Assembly: GCA_934432725.1 (NCBI GenBank)
Contig: CAKRZE010000010.1
Coordinates: forward strand, 31,781 to 95,780
DNA length: 64,000 bases
Source of the DNA: an uncultured Eubacteriales bacterium
GTDB taxonomy: Bacteria > Bacillota > Clostridia > Oscillospirales > CAG-272
Direction of reading: 5' to 3'
Part shown: piece by piece, positions 43,957-52,800 of the stretch
How the letters are laid out: every line of letters begins with the position of its first letter
How positions within the stretch are numbered: the first letter of the stretch is position 1
The notes under the pieces: model-generated
What the model was told of the DNA's origin: nothing
The model's database searches: none
The model's input: only the letters and a program-made list of their open reading frames with translations
Made by a program: the position numbers and the translations under genes

Positions 43957-44181
43957 AACGGCAAATCGGTTATGCCCGTGCCGGTGCAGTACTCCGAAAA
44001 AGGTGTTTTTCAGGCAGACCTCCGTCCGACAGCGGCGTCTGCTCTTTCCGGCTCCCGAACCGAATGCTCTCAAAACAAGCCTCCGCAGAGCGCTCTGCCC
44101 GGCTTACAGCATTTCCTCCTTCCTGCGCAGCCGGTTCCTGCGCACATTCGATTTCCATCTCATAAGAAAGGGTTGATCCCT

Positions 44182-46143
44182 ATGGCTCGCTTGCGTGCAT
44201 TTTTCCTTTTTCTGATCGATATTCTGATCACGGTCTGTGCCTTTTCATTTTGCTGGTACATCTCCAGACAATATGTCACTGTCGGCAGCGATGTGTTTTT
44301 ATCGCTCCTGCTTCTGACCGTGCTGATTTATCCTGTTGTTCTGACAGTGTTCGGTGTATATCAGAGCCTGTGGCGATACGCACAGGCAAAGGAATTCTTT
44401 ATGTGTCTGACGGCATCAATCACGGCAGGAATGCTCGGGTTTGTACTGAGCCGCCTCCTCATCCGGACCGTCATCCCCGCATACTTCTATCTGCTCACAA
44501 CCTTTACCGTCACAATCGCACTGTTTCTGTTCCGCATCTGCTACCGTCTGTACCGGGATTATGAGCAGGGCAGAAGGCAGCGGGACGCAGTCAACCGCGG
44601 ACTTGTAAGAAAGCGCACCCTGATCATCGGCGGCGGAGAAGCCTGCCGTATTCTGCTGAGCGAAATCAAAACCAACCCGGTCAGTAAGATCGATCCGGTC
44701 CTGATCTGTGATTGCAGCCCCTCCAAGCAGGGAAAACGCGTGATGGGCATTCGGATCGTCAGCGACCGCGCCGGATATGAAAAAATATGCAAGGAAAACG
44801 CAATCGAGCAAATCATAATCGCGATTCCTTCGGCTGACAACGAACGCCGGGCGTCCATTCTGGAGCAATGCAGTCATACCGGCTGTGCCGTCAAGATTCT
44901 GCCGCGTCTGTCCGATCTGGCTGACACCTCCAATCTTTCGCAGAACATCCGTGACTTCACCATGGAAGAGCTTCTTGGCAGAGAGCCGGTCAATCTTGCC
45001 GATGAAAACATGCTTGCATTTATCCGGGGAAAAACCGTCATGGTGACCGGCGGCGGGGGATCTATCGGCTCGGAGCTTTGCCGGCAGGTCGCCGCGCACC
45101 AGCCGCGTGAGCTGATTCTTGTGGACATCTATGAAAACAATGCGTATGATATTCAGCAGGAGCTGACCCGCCGGTACGGAGACAGTCTGCATCTGACCGT
45201 CCTGATTGCCTCAGTCCGCGACCGGGCATGCATCCGCAAAATCATCAAAACATACCGTCCGGAGCTTCTGTTCCACGCCGCCGCCCACAAACACGTCCCG
45301 CTCATGGAGGTTTCTCCGGCAGAGGCAGTCAAAAACAACATTTTCGGCACCCTGAACACCGCCGAAGCCGCAGGAGAAGCCGGCGTTTCCAAATTCATTC
45401 TGATCTCCACCGACAAAGCGGTCAACCCCACGAATGTCATGGGCGCCTCCAAGCGTGTGTGCGAAATGATCGTCACCGCCATGCGGCAGCGCTACCCGCA
45501 AACGGCATACAGCGCCGTGCGGTTCGGCAATGTGCTCGGCTCCAACGGCTCTGTGATCCCCTTGTTCCGGAAGCAGATTCTGGAGGGCGGACCGGTCACG
45601 GTCACGCACCCCGATATCATCCGGTATTTTATGACAATCCCGGAAGCGGCGCAGCTGGTTCTGACCTCTGCGGCATTGGGACAGGGCGGTGAGATCTTTG
45701 TTCTGGATATGGGCAAGCCTGTCCGGATCGACGGCCTGGCACGTAAAATGATCCAGCTTTCGGGTCTGATCCCGAATCGGGATATCCGGATCGAATACAC
45801 CGGTCTCAGACCCGGTGAAAAGCTGTATGAAGAGCTTCTGACTGCGGAGGAAGGGCTTTGCCCGACGCTGCACAAAAAAATATTCATCGGCAAAGCAGAA
45901 AATCCGGATGCAGCGCTTCTTTTTGCACAGCTTGACCGCCTGCATGAAGCAATTATCCGGCAGGATGCGGATGATATGCTTCGCAGAGAGAGCTGCAGCA
46001 ATGAGCTTATTGAGCTTCTGACCGCTATGGTCCCCACGTTCAGCCATCACGCATCGGGTAATGCCTCTGACAGCATGGAAAGACCCTGCGCAGAGGAAAT
46101 GACCTCCGGTTCCGGAAAGAAGCCTGCCACAGCAAATGTCTGA
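44182..46143 (+). CDS. CapD/FlaA1-type membrane UDP-sugar dehydratase/epimerase
   Basis: The 653-residue protein has four N-terminal membrane helices, a CoA-binding-like Rossmann domain (RTLIIGGGEACRIL), and a C-terminal short-chain dehydrogenase domain with VTGGGGSIGSEL (near 288-298), HAAAHKHVPLME and STDKAVNPTNVMGASKR. The Tyr of the usual YxxxK is Met here (MGASK), as in the 4,6-dehydratase subgroup. These enzymes make UDP-4-keto-6-deoxy-HexNAc or related sugars, often the first sugar for O-glycans and capsules. The start at 44182 has GAAAGGG; the frame extends to 43972 without homology. A terminator follows. It is the last gene of the operon. Confidence 0.9.
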   Translation: MARLRAFFLFLIDILITVCAFSFCWYISRQYVTVGSDVFLSLLLLTVLIYPVVLTVFGVYQSLWRYAQAKEFFMCLTASITAGMLGFVLSRLLIRTVIPAYFYLLTTFTVTIALFLFRICYRLYRDYEQGRRQRDAVNRGLVRKRTLIIGGGEACRILLSEIKTNPVSKIDPVLICDCSPSKQGKRVMGIRIVSDRAGYEKICKENAIEQIIIAIPSADNERRASILEQCSHTGCAVKILPRLSDLADTSNLSQNIRDFTMEELLGREPVNLADENMLAFIRGKTVMVTGGGGSIGSELCRQVAAHQPRELILVDIYENNAYDIQQELTRRYGDSLHLTVLIASVRDRACIRKIIKTYRPELLFHAAAHKHVPLMEVSPAEAVKNNIFGTLNTAEAAGEAGVSKFILISTDKAVNPTNVMGASKRVCEMIVTAMRQRYPQTAYSAVRFGNVLGSNGSVIPLFRKQILEGGPVTVTHPDIIRYFMTIPEAAQLVLTSAALGQGGEIFVLDMGKPVRIDGLARKMIQLSGLIPNRDIRIEYTGLRPGEKLYEELLTAEEGLCPTLHKKIFIGKAENPDAALLFAQLDRLHEAIIRQDADDMLRRESCSNELIELLTAMVPTFSHHASGNASDSMERPCAEEMTSGSGKKPATANV

Positions 46144-46191
46144 CCTCTGTCATTCAAATTACGCAAACAATTAAGCCGCAGTAAAACAATC

Positions 46192-46231
46192 GCTCCTCCG
46201 TTTGATCCGGTGTCACACGGAGGAGCTTTTT
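46192..46231 (+). terminator. Terminator of the polysaccharide operon
   Basis: GCTCCTCCG (46192-46200) pairs with CGGAGGAGC (46218-46226), followed by TTTTT. Confidence 0.85.
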
Positions 46232-46264
46232 GTTCCTTACACCCCAAATGCACGTTTTGTCAAC

Positions 46265-46306
46265 AAAAAAGACCGTCAAGCCTTAATCCGTTCTGACGGT
46301 CTTTTT
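46265..46306. terminator. Bidirectional terminator between converging operons
   Basis: AAAAAAGACCGTCA (46265-46278) pairs with TGACGGTCTTTTT (46294-46306). It has T-runs on both strands. It serves rhaA on minus and backs up the plus-strand terminator. Confidence 0.8.
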
Positions 46307-46384
46307 ACTCTCTATGCAATTGAATCATGCTTTGTCAGACCGATGCTGCAGCGGCAGTCATATTTCGTGCCCCGCTTCGGTGCA

Positions 46385-47644
46385 TCATTTTCTGCGGCAA
46401 AGCACCGTTTCTTCATAATTCAAAACCCGATCCATCCACTTTTCGGTGGCATCCACGCCGCATCTTGTGCAGAATTCTTGCCAGACCGCGCCCATCGGGA
46501 GGGTTTTCAGCTCCTCCTGCAGCGCAAGCAGTTCGGTAAAGCGCTCCGCATCCTGAAGCGCGGCAAGCGTTTCATGCGGCGTCAGAAGAGCCTCCAAAAG
46601 CGCCTTCTGCATATTCCGCATCCCGATCACCCATGCGGCAACCCGGTTAATTGCAGCATCGAAATAATCCAGTGCGATCGCAACATCATCCATTCTTCCG
46701 GACGCCACGATCTCTTTGGCAATCTCGCGCGTTTCATCGTCCAGACGCACAACATGATCGGAATCCCACCGCATCGGGCGGCTGACATGAAGCGCAATAC
46801 GGTCATAAAAGGTCAGCATAGCGGAAATCTTTTCCGAAACCACTTCGGTCGGATGATAATGCCCGGTATCCATCAACGGTACAATTCCTGCGCGCGCGGC
46901 ATAGTTCGCGGCAAACTCTGCGGAACAGACGGTAAACGCCTCCAAGCCGATTCCGAACACCTTGGATTCCAGCGTCACACACACCTTTTTGCGGTCATAG
47001 GGCATGGAGAGAATTTCATCCAGGGACTCACGCAGCCTCATGCGGGGTCCCAGCCGGTCCGCCGGCACATCCTTAAAGCCGTCCGGCATCCAGATATTCA
47101 TCACGCAGGGAACGCCGGTCACCTCGGCAAAATACTGCGAAATACGGATACATGCCTGCACATGTCGGATCCAGAACTGTCTGATACGGGCATCCGGAGA
47201 GGAAAGCGTCAAGCCCTTTGCCATCGGATGAGAGAACAGCGTCGGATTAAAATCAATCCCCATTCCGCGCTCAATCGCAAAATCCGCCCACTTTTTGAAA
47301 TGCTCCGGCTGCAGCGCATCGCGATCTGCCCATTTCCCGCCTTCAAAAATCGCATAGTTGGCATGCAGATTCAGCTTTTTCTTTCCGCCGATCAGACCGA
47401 AGGCAAAGGAAAGATCCTGCATCAGCTCATCCGGCGTCCGTGCCCTTCCGGGATAGTTCCCTGTTGTCTGAATACCTCCGTCCAGACCGCCCTCATGATC
47501 AAATCCGATCACATCATCTCCCTGCCAGCAGTGCATGGAGATCGGAGTAACCGAAAGCGTTTCAATCGCACGCTCCGTATCAATCCCGAGACGCAGGTAT
47601 TCCTGCTTTGCCAATGCGTACATATCCCTCATCAATCCCACCAT
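46385..47644 (-). CDS. rhaA: L-rhamnose isomerase
   Basis: The 419-residue enzyme has SMHCWQGDDVIGF, DGGIQTTGNYPG, KLNLHANY, NIWMPDG and DTGHYHPTE, the conserved metal and substrate motifs of RhaA. It converts L-rhamnose to L-rhamnulose in the cytoplasm, with Mn2+ or similar metals. It is the last of a minus-strand run with rhamnulokinase 127 bases upstream. The start at 47644 has GGAG six bases before it; an ATG four codons later is possible. A bidirectional terminator follows. No rhamnulose-phosphate aldolase is present nearby. Confidence 0.93.
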   Translation of the reverse strand: MVGLMRDMYALAKQEYLRLGIDTERAIETLSVTPISMHCWQGDDVIGFDHEGGLDGGIQTTGNYPGRARTPDELMQDLSFAFGLIGGKKKLNLHANYAIFEGGKWADRDALQPEHFKKWADFAIERGMGIDFNPTLFSHPMAKGLTLSSPDARIRQFWIRHVQACIRISQYFAEVTGVPCVMNIWMPDGFKDVPADRLGPRMRLRESLDEILSMPYDRKKVCVTLESKVFGIGLEAFTVCSAEFAANYAARAGIVPLMDTGHYHPTEVVSEKISAMLTFYDRIALHVSRPMRWDSDHVVRLDDETREIAKEIVASGRMDDVAIALDYFDAAINRVAAWVIGMRNMQKALLEALLTPHETLAALQDAERFTELLALQEELKTLPMGAVWQEFCTRCGVDATEKWMDRVLNYEETVLCRRK

Positions 47645-47771
47645 CCCTTTCTCCGGTCTAATCCGGATGCCAAAGTATCATGATTCTGTCAGAATACAGC
47701 ATAAAGGATGCCTGTCTCCGACCCGAGAAGGCGCAGGCGGCTTGCCCGGACCTCCGAAGCGCCGCTCCTAC

Positions 47772-49175
47772 TTATCCCTCCGGAAGAAAAATCTCCGGAG
47801 GAAACGCCCCGCGCACAGCCTCCCGCGCTGCCGGCACATCCGGAAATACGCCGCAGGCAAGCATCTGCGCCAGAAGATTTCCGATGGCGGTTGCCTCGGA
47901 GGGCCCCGCATACACCGGCTTCCGGCAGGCATTTGCCGTCAGCTGATTCAGATATCCGTCCCGGCTGCCGCCGCCCACAATATGAAGCGCGGACACCTCA
48001 GCCCCGTCCAGCACCTCCAGCTCTCTGATGCAGTCGCCGTAATAGTCCGCCAGACTCTGATACACTGTCGAGAAAAGCGAGCCGACAGACATATTGCTTT
48101 GCCCGCAGGCGTGCTCTACCGCGCGAATCATGCTGTCCGGCGCCAGAAATGCCGGATCATTGACGGGAATACGAAGCCGGGAAGGCTGCTGCATTGCCAT
48201 ATGGCAGAGCGCATCAAAGGTATACGTCTGCCCCATATCCTGCAATTCCTTCTTCATAGACTGGATCATCCACAGTCCGGTGACATTTTTCAGATACCGG
48301 AAGCTGCCGTCATAGCCGCCCTCGTTTGTAAAATTACACAGCCGGCTCCGCTCCGACAGCAGCGGATCTCTCCGTTCTGTCCCCACAAGAGACCACGTAC
48401 CGGAGCTGATATACGCCGCATGCTCCTCCTGCATCGGCACTGCCAGAACCGCTGACCCGGTATCGTGCGTGGCAGGCAGCATCACAGTACAGTCAAACCC
48501 AAGCGCACGCTGCCATTGCGGCAGCAGCGAACCGACCCGCGTGCCCGGCATCATAACCGGCAGAAACAGCCGTTTTGGAAGATCAAGAAGGCGCAGCAGT
48601 CTTTCGCTCCAGGTCCGGCTCTCTGCCCGGACCAGCTGCGTTGTTGTGGCATTGGTGTACTCCGCAGCCTGCTTGCCGGTCAGCAAAAACGTCAGGTACT
48701 CCGGAATCATCAGAAAGCGCTCTGCCTCCCGCAAAAGCTCCGGAGAGCGCTTTTTCAACGCCCACAGCTGATAGATCGTATTGAACGGCTGCTTCTGGAT
48801 GCCTGTTTCGGCATACAGCGCTTCATCACCGATTAAAGTGCAGACCTCCGCATCCGCCCCGGCGGTTCTGCCGTCCCGATACGAGACGGCGTCTTCCAGC
48901 CGATTCCCCGCCCGGTCGAGCAATACAAAGTCTACGCCCCATGTGTCAATTCCGAGGAAGGCGGGCGCCATCCCCTCGTCCCGACAGGCAGCAAGCCCGC
49001 AAAGGATGTGCCGGAACAGCACATCCGTGTCCCAGACCAACGTTCCGTTTTTATTCTGCATTCCGTTCGGAAACCGGTACATTTCCCGGACGCAAAGGCG
49101 TTCCCCCTCCATCCATCCGAGAATATGGCGCCCTCCGGATGCACCGATATCAATTGCAAGATAGTATACCGGCAT
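47772..49175 (-). CDS. rhaB: Rhamnulokinase
   Basis: The 467-residue FGGY-family kinase starts with YYLAIDIGASGGRHILG (phosphate 1 motif). It has GIDTWGVDFVLLD, a YRDGRT segment, PATHDTGSAVLAVP and YISSGTWSLVGTE, all typical of RhaB. It phosphorylates L-rhamnulose at C1. It lies upstream of rhaA in the same direction. AGGAAAGGTACTG precedes the start. All domains look intact. The sugar transporter and the aldolase for this pathway are not in the window. Confidence 0.92.
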   Translation of the reverse strand: MPVYYLAIDIGASGGRHILGWMEGERLCVREMYRFPNGMQNKNGTLVWDTDVLFRHILCGLAACRDEGMAPAFLGIDTWGVDFVLLDRAGNRLEDAVSYRDGRTAGADAEVCTLIGDEALYAETGIQKQPFNTIYQLWALKKRSPELLREAERFLMIPEYLTFLLTGKQAAEYTNATTTQLVRAESRTWSERLLRLLDLPKRLFLPVMMPGTRVGSLLPQWQRALGFDCTVMLPATHDTGSAVLAVPMQEEHAAYISSGTWSLVGTERRDPLLSERSRLCNFTNEGGYDGSFRYLKNVTGLWMIQSMKKELQDMGQTYTFDALCHMAMQQPSRLRIPVNDPAFLAPDSMIRAVEHACGQSNMSVGSLFSTVYQSLADYYGDCIRELEVLDGAEVSALHIVGGGSRDGYLNQLTANACRKPVYAGPSEATAIGNLLAQMLACGVFPDVPAAREAVRGAFPPEIFLPEG

Positions 49176-49271
49176 AAATCAGTACCTTTCCTTCCTATGT
49201 AGCCCGCCGAAGCCGCACAGGGATGCCCGAATGCAGGGTCCCTGCGTAATTCGGTCTTCAGGAGAGTGCCG

Positions 49272-49742
49272 TTATTCTTTTTCGGCTTCACTCTGCTCCA
49301 GTTCCATCACCATGGCAACCCGCTTGGCATGCCTGCCCCCCTCATATGCGGCATCCAGGAACTGATCGCAAATATCCATTGCCAATCCGGCTCCGACCAC
49401 ACGCGCACCGATGCAAAGCACATTCGCATCGTTGTGATTCCGGGTCAGCCGGGCACTGAAGGTATCCGAGCAGCATGCTGCCCGGATTCCGTGATGCTTG
49501 TTCGCCGCAATGCTCATCCCGATTCCGGTTCCGCACAGCAGAATGCCGAGCGACGCCTTGCCTTCCCGAATGGCACGGCAAACCTTATCCGCATATACGG
49601 GATAATCCACGCTCTTTGTGCTCTCCGTCCCGAAATCAAGGTATGCAATCCCGCGTTTTTCCAAATGCTCCTTCAAAAGCTCCTTTAATTCAAACGCCCC
49701 ATGATCACATCCGATGGCAATGACTCTCTTTTCCGTATCCAT
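49272..49742 (-). CDS. rpiB: Ribose-5-phosphate isomerase B (RpiB/LacAB family)
   Basis: The 156-residue protein has IAIGCDHGAFELKE at the start, then ESTKSVDYPVYADKV, LLCGTGIGMSIAANK and NHNDANVLCIGARVVG, matching RpiB with the catalytic Cys in the CGTG motif and His in RNHND. It interconverts ribose 5-phosphate and ribulose 5-phosphate. Relatives act on allose or galactose 6-phosphate, so a role linked to the adjoining rhamnose genes cannot be excluded. The start at 49742 follows AGAGGAGAAAAAGG. The open frame reaches 49949, but only the shorter form fits the family. Confidence 0.9.
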   Translation of the reverse strand: MDTEKRVIAIGCDHGAFELKELLKEHLEKRGIAYLDFGTESTKSVDYPVYADKVCRAIREGKASLGILLCGTGIGMSIAANKHHGIRAACCSDTFSARLTRNHNDANVLCIGARVVGAGLAMDICDQFLDAAYEGGRHAKRVAMVMELEQSEAEKE

Positions 49743-49981
49743 CCTTTTTCTCCTCTCCGTAGAAAGCAGCACATGCTGCCGATTGTCTGATTCCAGAGGA
49801 AGCGCCGTCCTCCGCCGCACAGAAAGAAATCTCCTCCGGCACCACGGTCCAACGCATTCCGTTTTCGGTTTTACCTGCATCCTGTGCAGCTTCGGCTGTT
49901 TCCGGATGCCCTTCCCCCGCGCGCCGACTTTGGACGTGTTTTCCGACACAGCCGCCCGCAGCCCTTCCCGTGCCGATATTT

Positions 49982-50710
49982 TTAAGTCTTTTCTTCCCCG
50001 GAAGCGCTCTCCCGCGCCTTCCTTTCCCGCTCCGCCTGAGAATCCCGCAAATACAGCGGCAGGATTCCCCGATCATCGGCCGCACAGGAGGGATTCTCCG
50101 TATAGCGCCGGAATGCGCAGCGCGCAACCGAGCAGGCATTCTCGCGCCGAAGAAGCGGCGGAGTGTGGGCAACCGATTGAAGTCCCGTACAAGCCGCCAG
50201 CATCAAGTCATATCCCCCGCCGCAAAAACGAACCTGCAAGCCGTCCGAACGCTCTGCCAGCTCCCCGGCAAGCGCCTCTGCCGTCACGACCCGATCCGGC
50301 GTAATGCGACGGACCGATATGCCGTCTCCTTCAAACAATGCCTGATAGAGCTGCCCGCGCCTTGCATCCATTCCGGGACAAATCAGCCCCTGAAACCCGG
50401 CAAGATTCCATGCAAGCGCCTCAAGTGCAGATACCCCCATGCAAGGCTTGCCTCTGCCGAACGCCAGCCCTTTGACGGTCGCCACGCCGATCCGCACACC
50501 GGTGAAGGAGCCGGGACCGGCAGAGCAGGCATACAAATCTATATCCTCATGCCGCAGATGCAGTCCGGAAAGCAGACTTTCGATCATCGGAAGCAGCATT
50601 TCACTGTGTGTCCGGGTCGCAGAAAGCGTGCAGTGCGCCAGCGGCATTTCATCCTCGCACACCGCTGCGGACACGGTATTTTCCGTTGTATCAAGCGCCA
50701 GTATTTTCAT
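49982..50710 (-). CDS. tsaB: tRNA t6A37 biosynthesis protein TsaB
   Basis: The protein of about 242 residues has the ASKHA-fold start MKILALDTTENTVSAAV, then RTHSEMLLPMIE and ACSAGPGSFTGVRIG, the standard TsaB signature. TsaB partners TsaD and TsaE in adding the threonylcarbamoyl group at A37 of ANN-decoding tRNAs. The start is uncertain: MKILALD at 50710 fits the family, and a second ATG at 50722 is in frame. The nearest ribosome site (AAAGGGAG) lies behind a hairpin at 50724-50743. tsaE is upstream on the same strand; TsaD is not in the window. Confidence 0.9.
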   Translation of the reverse strand: MKILALDTTENTVSAAVCEDEMPLAHCTLSATRTHSEMLLPMIESLLSGLHLRHEDIDLYACSAGPGSFTGVRIGVATVKGLAFGRGKPCMGVSALEALAWNLAGFQGLICPGMDARRGQLYQALFEGDGISVRRITPDRVVTAEALAGELAERSDGLQVRFCGGGYDLMLAACTGLQSVAHTPPLLRRENACSVARCAFRRYTENPSCAADDRGILPLYLRDSQAERERKARESASGEEKT

Positions 50711-50723
50711 ATATGCATCCATG

Positions 50724-50743
50724 GCTTTTGCATTTGCAAAAGC
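50724..50743 (-). promoter_or_regulatory. Hairpin between Shine-Dalgarno site and tsaB start
   Basis: Minus strand: AAAGGGA, then GCTTTTGC-AAAT-GCAAAAGC (perfect 8-bp stem), then C and ATG at 50722. It would bring the ribosome site next to the start if folded. Most of the rest of 50744-51030 is empty apart from a CCGCATGC/GCATGCGG hairpin at 50766-50788. Confidence 0.4.
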
Positions 50744-51030
50744 TCCCTTTCTTGCAGAGTCAAAGCCGCATGCCTGCGGCGCATGCGGCGTCTGTCAGGC
50801 TTCCGCGGACGTCCGGAGCAATCACCGAAGACCTCCCGGGCGTCAGAAACCGCATCGGCAGACGAAATGCATCGTTCTGCCCTCCGCTCCTTGCGCAAGC
50901 GGCATCAAGCCGGAACAACCTTCTGCCGTTCTCCCGTTCCGCACGCCGGTATGTAAACGGGAGCCGCGCAGTCCGGTCATGCAGTCCACTCAGCAAGGCG
51001 CACAAACGATCGAAAGCGATCCGGCATGGC

Positions 51031-51489
51031 TCATCCGACCGCGGCATCCGGCAGAACCCGCACAATGCGGATGATTCTTTTCTCCTCGTCCTCCGGACAC
51101 TTTTCGATCGACACGCAGTAATGCCCAGCCGGGATCGCATACGGGATTTTTTCACTCCACTCTACAATGCAGATCCCATCCTCCAGGTAATCATAATATC
51201 CGATGGAAAACAGATCATCCTCGCTTTCAATCCGATACATATCAAAATGATAGATCGGACACTCTGCTCCGCGATATTCATTCACCAGCGTATAAGACGG
51301 GCTCTTAACCGAAACTCCCGGCAGAAACCTGCGAATCAGACCGCGCGTGAATGCTGTTTTTCCCGCACCGAGATCGCCGCGCAGTGCAATATAATCCCCG
51401 GCATGCAGCCGCTCCGCAAGCGAAGCGCCGAGCTTCTCCGTTTCTTCCGGGGAAAATGTTTCTGCTTCAGATAAAAGCTGACTGGTCAT
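51031..51489 (-). CDS. tsaE: tRNA t6A37 biosynthesis ATPase TsaE
   Basis: The protein of about 152 residues has Walker A GDLGAGKTAFTRG, KSPSYTLVNEY and the later HFDMYRI and VEWSEK, the normal TsaE pattern. It is the ATPase that drives turnover of the TsaBD complex. GGAG six bases before 51489 sets the start; an in-frame ATG at 51501 has no ribosome site. The tsaB gene lies 320 bases downstream on the same strand. A tandem repeat region begins about 90 bases upstream of this gene. Confidence 0.9.
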   Translation of the reverse strand: MTSQLLSEAETFSPEETEKLGASLAERLHAGDYIALRGDLGAGKTAFTRGLIRRFLPGVSVKSPSYTLVNEYRGAECPIYHFDMYRIESEDDLFSIGYYDYLEDGICIVEWSEKIPYAIPAGHYCVSIEKCPEDEEKRIIRIVRVLPDAAVG

Positions 51490-51577
51490 AGCAAACTCCA
51501 TGCTGCCGTCCGGCAGATCAACTGTGTCAACAAGATTTCCTGTGGTTATTATACCGCAAACTCATGTGAAACGCCGG

Positions 51578-51955
51578 AATGCGGCAGATTAACTGCACCT
51601 ACCCGGAAAATATTATCCGCATTGGTTATACCGCATATTTATGCAAAGCCTCATGAATTTGACGGCGAAGCCGGCAAATTCGCAAAATGCGGCAGATTAA
51701 CTGCGCCCACCCGGAAAATGTTATCCGCATTGGTTATACCGTATATTTAAGCAAAGCCTCATGAATTCGGCGGCGAAGCCGGCAAATTCGCAAAATGCGG
51801 CAGATTAACTGCGCCCACCCGGAAAATGTTATCCGCATTGGTTATACCGTATATTTAAGCAAAGCCTCATGAATTCGGCGGCGAAGCCGGCAAATTCGCA
51901 AAATGCGGCAGATTAACTGCGCCTATCGGGTAAATGTTATCCGCATTTATTATAC
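51578..51955. repeat. 108-bp tandem repeat (three full units and a partial)
   Basis: Units start with AATGCGGCAGATTAACTGC at 51578, 51686, 51794 and 51902, exactly 108 bases apart. The two middle units are nearly identical, and the outer ones differ. Each unit has an inverted repeat around GGCGGCGAAGCCGGC and a TTATACC box (GGTATAA on minus). No long frame crosses it, so it is not coding. It sits just upstream of tsaE. Confidence 0.9.
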
Positions 51956-52240
51956 CACAGTTTTATTTCGTTTGCAACCTTTAAACGCCCGACATTTTCA
52001 AACCTTCCTTATTTTCTGATTCTCTCAAATCACGCCGGAATCACCGCAGCATCCCGCGCGATACCGGTCTTCAAAAACGAAATTGGGTTCGCCCGGCAGC
52101 AGATTCTGTGCGGCACAAGAGAAAAGAGCGCATACGCCGTGCGGAGGCGTTCGGCTTTTTATCCTTCCCGGACAGCCATCACGGTCACCGTGCCTGACAG
52201 GCATGGCATCCCGTCCATGCCGGCGGTTTTCTCGGCTTTT
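51956..52240. other. Gene-free boundary stretch
   Basis: Between the 108-bp repeat and the first gene of the accessory array. Nothing is recognised apart from an ACGCC/GGCGT pair followed by CTTTTT near 52135-52162. Confidence 0.3.
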
Positions 52241-52780
52241 TTACCTTTTTGATCGGTCAGATTGTTTTGACACCTTAGCAGGCAGCTCCGCAAATGATTC
52301 CTGATAGACCGGCAATATCCGTTTCCAGAATACTATCCCATTTGCAGCGAGTAATACGCCGAATATCACCCTTGCCGCCCACTCCGGGCAAAGGAGAGCA
52401 ATGCCGTTCATATCCCCACCGCCGAAAAAGCCGCACAGGACGCTTAAGTAAAGCGGGTCAAGCAACAGAAAGGCGATTGTTATGTGGTAGACAACAGCGC
52501 GCAGCAGCTTACTCTTGGCGTTACAGATTTTCCTTGCAAATGCCGTCAGCAGGGATGCCGCACAAAAAGTCGCAAGCGCCCCCACAAGGCAGAAAATGCC
52601 GAGCTGCATATCCGTCATGCGTTCGGCATAGACATCGATCTGCACACCCAGCCCCATAAAATTGATTTGTTTGAACACGCCGGCGTACAAGGCATACAGC
52701 AAATGTGCGCCTTCGTGAATGAGATAATAAGCGGCGATCGCCGAGAAAATGCCGGCAATCTGCCGTACCCGTTTTGACAT
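52241..52780 (-). CDS. Integral membrane protein with HEGAH motif (M50-like)
   Basis: This 179-residue protein has about four membrane helices. Near residue 23 it reads HEGAH, an HExxH zinc-protease motif placed inside the first helix region, as in site-2 proteases. The usual second motif (NxxPxxxxDG) is not evident. LLDPLYLSVLCGFFGGGDMNGI is the nearest match, with a Asp and Gly. It may be a divergent M50-type peptidase or an unrelated membrane protein. The start has GGGGGG seven bases upstream, 20 bases after the MBL gene stop, so it is probably translated from the same message. It is the last gene of the minus-strand array. Confidence 0.65.
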   Translation of the reverse strand: MSKRVRQIAGIFSAIAAYYLIHEGAHLLYALYAGVFKQINFMGLGVQIDVYAERMTDMQLGIFCLVGALATFCAASLLTAFARKICNAKSKLLRAVVYHITIAFLLLDPLYLSVLCGFFGGGDMNGIALLCPEWAARVIFGVLLAANGIVFWKRILPVYQESFAELPAKVSKQSDRSKR

Positions 52781-52800
52781 TGTTATGTCCCCCCAAAAAG

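Noticed and set aside
51541..51960. CRISPR-like array
   Set aside because: The repeats are directly adjacent 108-bp units without short repeats separated by unique spacers, so this is a tandem repeat.
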